From: Collinsella aerofaciens
GTDB lineage: Bacteria; Actinomycetota; Coriobacteriia; Coriobacteriales; Coriobacteriaceae
DNA length: 64,000 bases
Assembly: GCF_009876115.1 (NCBI RefSeq)
Contig: NZ_WWSY01000021.1
Coordinates: 1 to 64,000, forward strand
Direction: 5' to 3'
In this document: piece by piece, positions 45,510 to 53,095 of the stretch
Position numbering within the stretch: position 1 is the stretch's first letter
Layout of the letters: each line of letters starts with the position of its first letter
Notes under the pieces: model-generated
Told to the model about the DNA's origin: nothing
The model's input: only the letters and a program-made list of their open reading frames with translations
The model's database searches: none
Program-made: the position numbers and the translations under genes

Positions 45510-46135
45510 GGCTCATCGTTGTCGACGACGACCGTTTGGTAGTCGATTCGCTCAAGATTATCCTGGGCGCCCAGCCGCAAATCGAGGTAGTGGGCACCGG
45601 CGCCAATGGCGACGACGCGGTCGCGCTCTACGCTGAGCACGCGCCCGATATCGCGCTGCTCGACATTCAGATGCCGGGGCGCGACGGACTTTCGGCGGCA
45701 CGCGAGATCCTTGAGCGCGACCCTGCGGCACGAGTGGTGTTTCTGACGACATTCTCGGATGACGAGTACATTGTGTCGGCGCTCAAACTGGGCGCCCGCG
45801 GCTACCTGATCAAAACCGATGTCGCTACCATTCCGCCGGCATTGACGCAGGTCATGGACGGCAAACGCGTGCTCGAGGGCAAGGCAATCGAGGACATCGA
45901 TTTTGACGGAACGGGCATCGAGGCGGGCACGCCCCGCCGGCCCGCGGCCTTCGCCAGCCTAACCGACCGCGAGTTCGAAGTCGCCGAGCTCATCGCCCGC
46001 GGCCTCGACAACAAGGAGATCGCCGCCACGGCATACATGGGCGAAGGCACCGTGCGCAACCACATCAGTTCGATCCTGGCCAAAATGGGCCTGCGCAACC
46101 GCACCCAAATCGCCATCGCCTACCTGCGAGGGTAA
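45506..46135 (+). CDS. NarL/LuxR-type response regulator
   Basis: 209 aa. The receiver domain has acidic residues at VVDDDR, phospho-acceptor Asp53 in LLDIQMPGRDG and conserved Lys in YLIKTD. The C-terminal LuxR HTH contains LTDREFEVAELIARGLDNKE and GEGTVRNHISSILAKMGL. Translationally coupled to the kinase gene. Likely target: the divergent exporter operon at 44167. Confidence 0.93.
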   Translation: MRLIVVDDDRLVVDSLKIILGAQPQIEVVGTGANGDDAVALYAEHAPDIALLDIQMPGRDGLSAAREILERDPAARVVFLTTFSDDEYIVSALKLGARGYLIKTDVATIPPALTQVMDGKRVLEGKAIEDIDFDGTGIEAGTPRRPAAFASLTDREFEVAELIARGLDNKEIAATAYMGEGTVRNHISSILAKMGLRNRTQIAIAYLRG

Positions 46136-46189
46136 TTACCCAACGGTCAACCGCTCGGGCAGAGCAAAATGGCTGTTATCGATTTGATG

Positions 46190-46349
46190 TCATTTCAAAA
46201 CTATGCCGGATTACTACGATGAATCGCCCACCTTCGACCACGACAAATTGCGCGCTTGCAAAACCGCAGGTAGAACGTTTGCAATATTTAGAAAAATGCA
46301 GTCATGGTCGGGAATATCGAATTCATCGTAGTAAACCGACATAGTTTTG
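46190..46349. repeat. Palindromic element with AAAACCGCAGGTAG core, copy A
   Basis: Outer arms of about 29 nt starting CAAAACTATG pair with two mismatches (46195-46223 with 46321-46349). An inner CGACCA/TGGTCG pairing and the apical AAAACCGCAGGTAG (46260-46273) follow. Copies B and C lie at 61091-61251 and 61347-61512. Confidence 0.7.
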
Positions 46350-46379
46350 TTCGGGCGGCCCAACCGCGAGTTCACGCGC

Positions 46380-46413
46380 GGGGCCGGTGGGGCATTTTTG
46401 CCCCACCGGCCCC
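46380..46413. terminator. Perfect 14-bp hairpin before the hydrogenase end
   Basis: 46380-46393 pairs with 46400-46413 around ATTTTT. It lies 21 bp beyond the last hydrogenase-operon gene and probably terminates it, although no T tract follows on the minus strand. Confidence 0.6.
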
Positions 46414-46434
46414 TATTCCAGCTCTATTCCAGAG

Positions 46435-46776
46435 CTATTCCGGCTTGGTTTCTACCGTGGGAGTCTTATCCGCTGCGACTGGGGTACGGGCGGTATCCAT
46501 AGTCAGGCAGTGTTTGGGGCAGCTTTCGATGCACTCGCCGCACACCACGCAGGCGTACGGGTCAATCGACCAGGTGCCGCCTTTGCGATCGACCGCGAGT
46601 GCGCCCGCCGGACAACGCCGAGCGCACATGCCGCAGCAGATGCACACGTCCATGTCATTGACAATATGCCCGCGCAGGCGCTCGGGCGCCGTCAGTTTCT
46701 CCTGCGGATAGCACACCGTGACCGGCTGCTTGACCATAGAACCCAAGGCCGTCTTGGCAAATGTCAGCAAACTCAT
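46435..46776 (-). CDS. Two-[4Fe-4S] ferredoxin subunit of group 4 hydrogenase
   Basis: 113 aa. Two ferredoxin motifs, CICCGMCARRCP and CVVCGECIESCP, bind two [4Fe-4S] clusters. Position and size fit the EchF/HycF-type subunit that passes electrons from soluble ferredoxin to the small subunit. Last gene of the operon, seven bases after the large-subunit stop. Confidence 0.88.
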   Translation of the reverse strand: MSLLTFAKTALGSMVKQPVTVCYPQEKLTAPERLRGHIVNDMDVCICCGMCARRCPAGALAVDRKGGTWSIDPYACVVCGECIESCPKHCLTMDTARTPVAADKTPTVETKPE

Positions 46777-46783
46777 GCCGCGC

Positions 46784-47872
46784 CTACCTTTCCGTGCAGC
46801 TAATGCAGGGGTCGATGGTCAGGATAATCATGGGCACGTTGGCAAGGAGCACGCCCTGCAGCGCATGTGTCAGACCCGCCAGGTTTTGCGACGTCGGCGT
46901 TCGCACGCGAAAACGGTCCAGGTTCTTGGTGCCGTTGCCGCGTACATAGTAGTACGCCTCGCCGCGCGGCTGCTCAATCACAACTTCGCCGCGCGCGCCG
47001 TCGGCCGGCGTAAGCTTGGTGCGCCCGCCGATGCCGTCGTGTGGAATCTTACCGACAAGCTCCTTGATGATATCCATGGCCTGCGTGACCTCGGCGCAAC
47101 GCACCTGGCAGCGGGCATAGCAGTCGCCGTCGGTTGCCACGATGGGCTCAAACGCGGCCAGATCCGCATAGGCGCCGTCGCCAAACATGCGCACGTCGTA
47201 ATCCACACCCGAGGCGCGCCCAAACGGTCCGACCATCGAAAGCTCCAGCGCGTCTTTCTTGCTGATCACGCCCACGCCATGCAGACGCTCACCACAGCTG
47301 GCGTCGTCCAAAAACGTATGCACCAGGGCCTCGTAGTCGGGACGCATGGCATCGAGTGTCTGGACAATACCCGCCAGCTCGGAGTCCTCGATGTCGTGCT
47401 TAAGGCCGCCGATCTCGTTGATCGACAGGATCACGCGACCGCCGCACGTGCTCTCAAAGATCTTGAGAATCTGCTCGCGCAGGGTCCATGACCGATAGAA
47501 CAGCGCCTCGAAACCAAAGGCGTCGGCGAGCAGTCCGAGCCACAGCAGATGCGAGTGGATGCGCGAAAGCTCATGCAAGATGGTGCGGATATACCGCACG
47601 CGGCCGGGCACCTCGATGTCGAGCATACGCTCGCAGGCGCTGGCATAGCCGCAACTGTGGCCCACGGCGCAGATGCCGCAGATGCGCTCGGCGATGTAGC
47701 CAAACTGATACATATCGCGCTTTTCGGTGAGCTTCTCGAGTCCGCGGTGCACAAAGCCGATCTGCGGAATTGCCTCGATGACGCGGTCGTCCTCGATCAC
47801 CAGGTCCAGATGAAGCGGCTCGGGCAGTACTGGGTGCTGCGGGCCAAACGGAATAACAGAGCGATGTGCCAT
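46784..47872 (-). CDS. Group 4 [NiFe]-hydrogenase large subunit (EchE-like)
   Basis: 362 aa, homologous to NuoD. Both nickel-ligand pairs are present: Cys65/Cys68 in ERICGICAVGH and Cys356/Cys359 in IDPCISC near the C-terminus. These ligands distinguish a true hydrogenase from complex I, where they are lost. The protein ends only three residues after the second pair, so there is no long C-terminal peptide for protease maturation, as in some Ech-type enzymes. It carries out H+ reduction or H2 oxidation on the cytosolic side. No hyp maturation genes are in the window. Confidence 0.9.
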   Translation of the reverse strand: MAHRSVIPFGPQHPVLPEPLHLDLVIEDDRVIEAIPQIGFVHRGLEKLTEKRDMYQFGYIAERICGICAVGHSCGYASACERMLDIEVPGRVRYIRTILHELSRIHSHLLWLGLLADAFGFEALFYRSWTLREQILKIFESTCGGRVILSINEIGGLKHDIEDSELAGIVQTLDAMRPDYEALVHTFLDDASCGERLHGVGVISKKDALELSMVGPFGRASGVDYDVRMFGDGAYADLAAFEPIVATDGDCYARCQVRCAEVTQAMDIIKELVGKIPHDGIGGRTKLTPADGARGEVVIEQPRGEAYYYVRGNGTKNLDRFRVRTPTSQNLAGLTHALQGVLLANVPMIILTIDPCISCTER

Positions 47873-47877
47873 GGACC

Positions 47878-48597
47878 TTACGCCTCCTTTTTCTGCTTAT
47901 CGCGGGCGGCCTTGGCGGCAAGCGCCGCGCGGACCTTGGCCGCTTTCTCGGGATCCATGGCGGCGAGCTTTGCCTCCATCTCGGCGGCCTTGAGCGCGGC
48001 CTTCGCAGCAGCCTCATCGTGTTGAGCATCGGAGCCGGCAGCCGCAGCGGGCTGAGCGACGGCAGCACCCGCAGCATCGCCAGCGCCCACAGCGCCCTTC
48101 CCCGCGGCGGCCGCGGTAGCGGCAGCCTTCTCGGCCGCGGCCTTGCGCGCCTTGGCCTCGGCGGCCGCGCGGACTTTCATGGCCTTCTCGCGAGCAGTCT
48201 TCACCTCGGGCGTGATGACGCTCATGGGTTCGGCAGTCGAGACCTGGTAGAAAAAGCCCTTAAAGTCAATCTGCATGTCGGTAATGGCAAGACCAAACAG
48301 GTCGTGGGCCTCGTTCTCAAACGGAAACACCGCCGGATAGTACGAGCTGATGGACGGAATCTCCTGGTACTGGTCGATACCCTCGACCACCAGGTTCTCG
48401 ATCGCATAGTTTCCGTCCCGCGCGATCTGCTCTTGCGCGGCGCGGACGTTGATAAACGTATAGACCAGGCGATACGATCCGTCGTCCACACAGCGCTCGG
48501 CGTGCATCTGCACAAAGCGCGCGCCGACGCCCTTGAGCGCCTGGACATGCGACAGGAGCTCGTCGATCCCGACGGTAGTATAGATAGCCTTTTGCAT
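47878..48597 (-). CDS. Hydrogenase NuoC-like subunit with Ala/Lys-rich tail
   Basis: 239 aa. Residues 1-125 match the 30-kDa NuoC/EchD fold (SYYPAVFPFENEAHDLFGL). The last 110 or so residues form a low-complexity Ala/Lys/Glu extension, predicted helical, that the usual EchD lacks. The start overlaps the stop of the small-subunit gene by one base (TAATG). Confidence 0.85.
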   Translation of the reverse strand: MQKAIYTTVGIDELLSHVQALKGVGARFVQMHAERCVDDGSYRLVYTFINVRAAQEQIARDGNYAIENLVVEGIDQYQEIPSISSYYPAVFPFENEAHDLFGLAITDMQIDFKGFFYQVSTAEPMSVITPEVKTAREKAMKVRAAAEAKARKAAAEKAAATAAAAGKGAVGAGDAAGAAVAQPAAAAGSDAQHDEAAAKAALKAAEMEAKLAAMDPEKAAKVRAALAAKAARDKQKKEA

Positions 48598-49175
48598 TAC
48601 TCGGCCTCCTTTGCAGCGGCGGGCGCACCGTCAGCCGTGCCTGCGTCGACACCGGCCCCGGCCCCCGCGGCCACAAACCCGTCCTCGCCCAGCCCAACGC
48701 CACCGTCCCAGGTTGCGGCGCCGCCCACGGTAAGCGGGTCACCGCCAGCACGCATCACGGCCTCCTTCTGGTCCAGGATGCCGCACGCCTCCACGATGGC
48801 ATCGATCACGGTCTCGGGACGAATGGCGCACCCGGGCGCGTACACGTCCACGGGAATCGCGCGGTCCACGCCGCCGATCACGTTGTAGGCATCGCGGAAC
48901 ACGCCGCCCGAGCACGCGCAAATGCCGCACGCCACAACGCACTTGGGCTCGAGCATCTGGTTGTAGATCTGGCGCACGACGGGCAGGTTCTGGGCATTGA
49001 CCGACCCCGTCACCAAAAAGATATCCGCATGCTTGGGGTTGCCGGTGTTGACCACGCCAAAGCGCTCCGCATCGAACAGCGGCGTGAGCGAGGCCAGCAC
49101 CTCGATATCGCATCCGTTGCAGCTCGAGCCGTCGTAATGAATAACCCACGGCGAGCGCGACATTTTATGATCCAT
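48597..49175 (-). CDS. Hydrogenase small subunit (EchC/NuoB-like)
   Basis: 192 aa. Cluster-binding Cys19 and Cys22 in SSCNGCDIE, a CGICACSGG segment and Cys116 in APGCAIRPE for the proximal [4Fe-4S] cluster, as in NuoB-like group 4 small subunits. The C-terminal 45 residues are an Ala/Gly-rich extension. Starts 12 bases after the fused membrane subunit ends. Confidence 0.9.
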   Translation of the reverse strand: MDHKMSRSPWVIHYDGSSCNGCDIEVLASLTPLFDAERFGVVNTGNPKHADIFLVTGSVNAQNLPVVRQIYNQMLEPKCVVACGICACSGGVFRDAYNVIGGVDRAIPVDVYAPGCAIRPETVIDAIVEACGILDQKEAVMRAGGDPLTVGGAATWDGGVGLGEDGFVAAGAGAGVDAGTADGAPAAAKEAE

Positions 49176-49187
49176 GGATGCTGCCTC

Positions 49188-52070
49188 CTAAATAAACACG
49201 TCGACGAGGATGGGCATAAGGTTGAGCAGGCCAAACACCAGCGCCACGCCCCAGCCGAGCTTAAAGCAGCTGCGCCAGGTGCTGCGGGCAAAGGTGTTGT
49301 CGATCAGTACCTCGACAAAATACGTCGCGACCATCACGACCAGGGCGACCACCCAGCTCACCGGGTTGTCCCAGACAAAGAACATGCCCACCCACATCAA
49401 AAACAGCACGGTCTCGCACCAGTGCATAAGGGTCATCTTGGCCAGCGTGCTGCCGCTCATCTCGGTGGCGACGCCCTGGACAATCTCCTGATGCGCGTGA
49501 TGCGAGTACGAAAGGTCGAACGGCGACTTGCGTAGCTTGATGGTAAGCACCGCGAGCAGCGCAAGGAAAATGGGCGCGCTGTACACGATGATGGGGGCCG
49601 ACTGCCCCGTCACGGCAATGGAATCGAAGCTGTCGGTGGCAAGGTACAGGCCCACGCTCATCAGCAGAACGGCGGGCTCGTAGCTCATAACCTGCAGCAG
49701 CTCGCGATCGGCGCCGACCTGCGCAAACGGGCTTTGCGTCGAGGCGGACGCCAGCACCACAAAGATCGCGGCGAGCGTCACCATAAAAGCGCACAGCAGC
49801 GTGTTGGAACCCGACACAAAGATGCCGCCGCCTACCACGGTAAAGATGAGCGCACATGCCATATAGGTATCGTCCATGGTGTTTACGCTGGCAGGGGCCT
49901 TGCGCAGCAGCTTGGCAACGTCGTAGAACGGTTGCAGCAGGCGCGGGCCCACGCGGCCCTGCATGCGAGCGGACAGCTTGCGGTCGACTCCGTCGATCAG
50001 GCCACCCACAAGCGGCGCCAGCAGGGCAAACACCACGGTACCTATAAAAATGCCCACGACACCCGAGCCTTCGAAATACTTACCGCGCAGCACCGAGGGC
50101 GCGCTCATGGCAAGTCTCTCGGGCCCAATCCACGCGCAACACAGCAGCGCAAACAAGATAATGCTGCAGCACACGACGCTACCCGCGGGACCAATACGCT
50201 TCTCGCCAAGGGCGTCCACCGAGTACCAATTGCGCTTTTCGGCCTTCACCTCGCGTCCCATCGAGCCGCGGAAATGGCGGTAATTGTCGGTTCCCACACC
50301 CGAAAGATATACGTTTACGTGCGGTTTGTTGCTCACGCGGAATGAAGTCAGCAGCACCACGGCGATAAAAGCCACGATAACCACCATCAGATACATGGCA
50401 TCCTTGCCAATAACGTACGGCACGCGGCCAAACACCATGGCCAAGTAAGGCGACACCAGACCGCTCGAGATAACCGGGAACGCCACGCAGCACAGAATCA
50501 GCAGCGCGGCGATGGTGTTGAGGGCCATCCATTCGGTCTTATGGACATTGACCTCAACGTTTTGAGCCGTGGGGTCGACGCCCGAAAGCTTGGCAAGCCA
50601 CTTGCCCCAGAAGAAGAACGTCGCGGCCGAGCCAAAGGCAAGCACCATGATCATGAGCACGTTGCCGGTCTGGGCAAACGCCACCAGGGCGCCCCACTTG
50701 GACACGAGCATGCCAAACGGGGCCACGAACATGCCCATAATGCCCAGCATCATCAGGCGCGTCAGGTGCGGCATGCGGCTGAACATACCGTCCATGTCCT
50801 CGATATTGCGGCTGCCGATATGATGCTCGGCCGTGCCCACGCACAGGAACAGCAGCGACTTTGCCACCGTATGGAACAGGATCAGGAAGATCGCGGCCCA
50901 CACGGCCTCGGGCGCGCCGACGCCCAGGCAGGCGCTGATAAGGCCCAAGTTGGAAATGGTGGAGTACGCGAGCACGCGTTTGGCGTTGCTCTGCGAGATG
51001 GCCATGAGGGCAGCGAGCAAAAACGTGATGGCACCCACACTCGTGACCATAAAGCCGGTCACGGGATAGATGGCATAGAGTGGGCTGAGCTTGACCATCA
51101 GGAACACGCCGGCTTTGACCATGGTGGACGAGTGCAGCAGGGCGCTCGTGGGCGTGGGGGCAACCATGGCACCCAACAGCCAAGTGTGGAACGGCATCTG
51201 TGCGGCCTTGGTGAGTGCGGCGAGCGACAGCAGAACGACCGGCATCACCAGCAGCGCGGATTGCGCGGTTCCGGCGCCGGAAAGCTCGATCATGCCCGAG
51301 ATGGTCAGCGGCATGCCGTTAACGTGCAGGTACATGAGTTCGGCCAAAAACGCGATGCCGCCCAGCATGTTGAGGATGATCTGGGTGAAGGCGTTCTTGA
51401 TAGCCTCGGGCGTGCGCGTGTAGCCAATCATAAGGAACGAGCACACGGTGGTGATTTCCCAGCCGCAGAACAGCCACTCAAGGTTGTCGCTCGTCACGAT
51501 GACGAACATGGCCGAGAGGAACAGGAACATGAGCGCCAGGAACTGCGGACGTCGGTCGGGCGCGGTCTGCCCGCGCAGCGCTGCCTCGCGCTCATCGTGC
51601 GCCTGGAAGTCCTTCATGTAGCCCAGGGCATACACGCAGATTAGGCTGCCGACAATGCCGACGGCGAGGACCATGATCACACTCATGTAGTCCAGGTAGA
51701 GCGGCGTCGCCGTGACGGCTTCGGCCGCGGGCAGCGTCATGGCTGCAAAGGCGAGCGAGCCCACCAGCTGGACTATGCCGAGCACCGTGGTGAGCGCGTT
51801 CCTATATTTGTACGCGTTGTACAGGATGACGGCGCACAGGACGACGTCGATGGCGGAGCTGATGATCGAGAGCACATGCGAGGTGCCGGGGGCAACCTCA
51901 AAGCTCTGCGGACCCGTGCCAAAAAACATGACGGCGACTACAGCTGTCACCGCCATAATAATGCCGGAACCTATGAGCCCCACCGCATCGCGGGCGCGGT
52001 CGCCGCGCGCGACCAGCATGCCCAGTGCCGGTACCAGCGGAAACAGGGTAAGGAAATACAGTAGCGTCAT
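49188..52070 (-). CDS. Fused hydrogenase membrane subunit (EchA + EchB)
   Basis: 960 aa. Residues 1 to about 620 are an NuoL/EchA antiporter-like domain with 14 or more helices and the signature SALLHSSTMVKAGVFLMVKL. From about 665 to 960 a NuoH/EchB-like domain follows, marked by MQGRVGPRLLQPFYDVAKL and FDLSYSHHAHQEIVQG. In known Ech, Hyc and complex I systems these are two polypeptides. Here the frame is continuous with no stop or internal ribosome site that I can see. The protein would form the ion-pumping arm and the quinone/hydrogenase anchor in one chain. First gene of the operon; GGGGGAG precedes the ATG. Confidence 0.88.
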   Translation of the reverse strand: MTLLYFLTLFPLVPALGMLVARGDRARDAVGLIGSGIIMAVTAVVAVMFFGTGPQSFEVAPGTSHVLSIISSAIDVVLCAVILYNAYKYRNALTTVLGIVQLVGSLAFAAMTLPAAEAVTATPLYLDYMSVIMVLAVGIVGSLICVYALGYMKDFQAHDEREAALRGQTAPDRRPQFLALMFLFLSAMFVIVTSDNLEWLFCGWEITTVCSFLMIGYTRTPEAIKNAFTQIILNMLGGIAFLAELMYLHVNGMPLTISGMIELSGAGTAQSALLVMPVVLLSLAALTKAAQMPFHTWLLGAMVAPTPTSALLHSSTMVKAGVFLMVKLSPLYAIYPVTGFMVTSVGAITFLLAALMAISQSNAKRVLAYSTISNLGLISACLGVGAPEAVWAAIFLILFHTVAKSLLFLCVGTAEHHIGSRNIEDMDGMFSRMPHLTRLMMLGIMGMFVAPFGMLVSKWGALVAFAQTGNVLMIMVLAFGSAATFFFWGKWLAKLSGVDPTAQNVEVNVHKTEWMALNTIAALLILCCVAFPVISSGLVSPYLAMVFGRVPYVIGKDAMYLMVVIVAFIAVVLLTSFRVSNKPHVNVYLSGVGTDNYRHFRGSMGREVKAEKRNWYSVDALGEKRIGPAGSVVCCSIILFALLCCAWIGPERLAMSAPSVLRGKYFEGSGVVGIFIGTVVFALLAPLVGGLIDGVDRKLSARMQGRVGPRLLQPFYDVAKLLRKAPASVNTMDDTYMACALIFTVVGGGIFVSGSNTLLCAFMVTLAAIFVVLASASTQSPFAQVGADRELLQVMSYEPAVLLMSVGLYLATDSFDSIAVTGQSAPIIVYSAPIFLALLAVLTIKLRKSPFDLSYSHHAHQEIVQGVATEMSGSTLAKMTLMHWCETVLFLMWVGMFFVWDNPVSWVVALVVMVATYFVEVLIDNTFARSTWRSCFKLGWGVALVFGLLNLMPILVDVFI

Positions 52071-52110
52071 ATCATCACTCCCCCATGCAAAAACGCTGCA
52101 ATTGTTTAAC

Positions 52111-52116
52111 GTTATA
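52111..52116 (-). promoter_or_regulatory. Candidate -10 of the hydrogenase operon
   Basis: TATAAC on the minus strand, 41 bases before the first start codon. No clear -35. The 52071-52214 gap shows no other feature. Confidence 0.35.
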
Positions 52117-52214
52117 GCTCAATTGAGGAGTAGCGGCGGCAGGTTTTCGGTCAACTGGGGAGTTTTAGGCGTACGGGGTAAGGGCACGCCCGCATTGGAG
52201 CAGAGGGGCGGCAA

Positions 52215-52238
52215 GAAAAATGCGCCCCCGTGGGCGCA
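52215..52238 (-). terminator. Terminator of the HTH gene
   Basis: GTGCGCCC/GGGCGCA stem followed on the minus strand by TTTTTC, just after the HTH gene stop. Confidence 0.8.
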
Positions 52239-52250
52239 CCATCCCGTTCG

Positions 52251-52646
52251 CTATTCCGCCTTTTTAACGCGCGGCTTGCGACCGCACGGCTTATCGACCA
52301 GTGCGGACTCACCGCTCTCGCGATACTGGCGGCACCAAGCCTTGACCGAAGACTCGCTAGGAATCTTGTGCTTGATCATGGCCTCGCGAACCGTCAGGCC
52401 GTTTTCCAAGCGGTCCTTAACCACGGCGAGCTTTACGTCGTACGAATAGGTGTGATGATGCGAACCGGCATTGAGAACGGCGTCGGCACCGCCCACGGCA
52501 TACGCGCGGGCCCACTGACGAGCCGTGGCCTGGGGAATGCCAAGCTCCGCGGCGAGGGCGCGATGACCGACCCCCTCTTGGAGGACCTCGACAGCGCGCT
52601 GCCTAACCTCGGGCGCATGCGCGCGAGTCCTTGTTGCTTCCGACAT
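52251..52646 (-). CDS. Solitary HTH protein (IS3 OrfA-like)
   Basis: 131 aa. Two helix-turn-helix repeats (around residues 20-50 with HRALAAELGIPQATARQWAR, and 75-110 with REAMIKHKIPSESSVKAWCR) as in IS150-type OrfA, but no coiled coil, no frameshift site and no orfB nearby. It ends in a basic tail and has its own terminator. It is either a domesticated transposase-derived DNA-binding protein or an IS remnant. I start at ATG 52646 (GGCAGGT upstream). Confidence 0.65.
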   Translation of the reverse strand: MSEATRTRAHAPEVRQRAVEVLQEGVGHRALAAELGIPQATARQWARAYAVGGADAVLNAGSHHHTYSYDVKLAVVKDRLENGLTVREAMIKHKIPSESSVKAWCRQYRESGESALVDKPCGRKPRVKKAE

Positions 52647-52848
52647 ACCTGCCACTTCTTAGCCTTAACCGTTAACCTGCTTTCTTACGTGCATGTTAGA
52701 TAGTAGCATTTTGCTGTTCCCGCGTAACAGTTAATTAAAAAAGATGCGGCGTTATCTGGGCATTTGGTACCAATTTACGACATTTCTTTATCGATTATTT
52801 ACGCTGGTAGCTAGCTCGCAGCCAATCGTCATTCGCCTGTCAACAAAA

Positions 52849-52878
52849 TTGACACCTCTTTATGTCCTTTGCTATAGC
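52849..52878 (+). promoter_or_regulatory. Orphan plus-strand promoter
   Basis: TTGACA (52849-52854), 18 bp, TATAGC (52873-52878). No plus-strand gene follows; the next structure is the hairpin at 52992-53020, so a short RNA is possible. Apart from this, 52647-52984 is an AT-rich gap without a supported gene. Confidence 0.35.
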
Positions 52879-52983
52879 TGATATGATTATTAACCCCTCC
52901 CCCAATAATTTTGAGTAATCGGCAAGGCAGTAGACGTCCTTACTCCTCATGATTACCGCGCATTGCCATCCACCGGAGCAAAA

Positions 52984-53020
52984 CAAAAAGGGCGGGGCCT
53001 GCTGCGCTTGCAGGCCCCGC
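52984..53020 (-). terminator. Terminator of the flavoenzyme gene
   Basis: A perfect 10-bp stem (52992-53001 with 53011-53020) followed on the minus strand by TTTTTG. Confidence 0.85.
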
Positions 53021-53095
53021 ACCGGTTGACACCCGACGGGACACAGCCGGGCGAGGCGGATCCGTGCTACCGCCCTGCCTGGCCGCGATGTTCAA

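Noticed and set aside
46435..52070. Complex I (NADH dehydrogenase) fragment
   Set aside because: Both CxxC nickel-ligand pairs are intact in the large subunit, and NADH-module genes are absent, so this is a group 4 hydrogenase.
52840..53022. 60-codon minus-strand ORF
   Set aside because: It begins within the terminator hairpin of the flavoenzyme gene, has no ribosome site and no coding-like composition.
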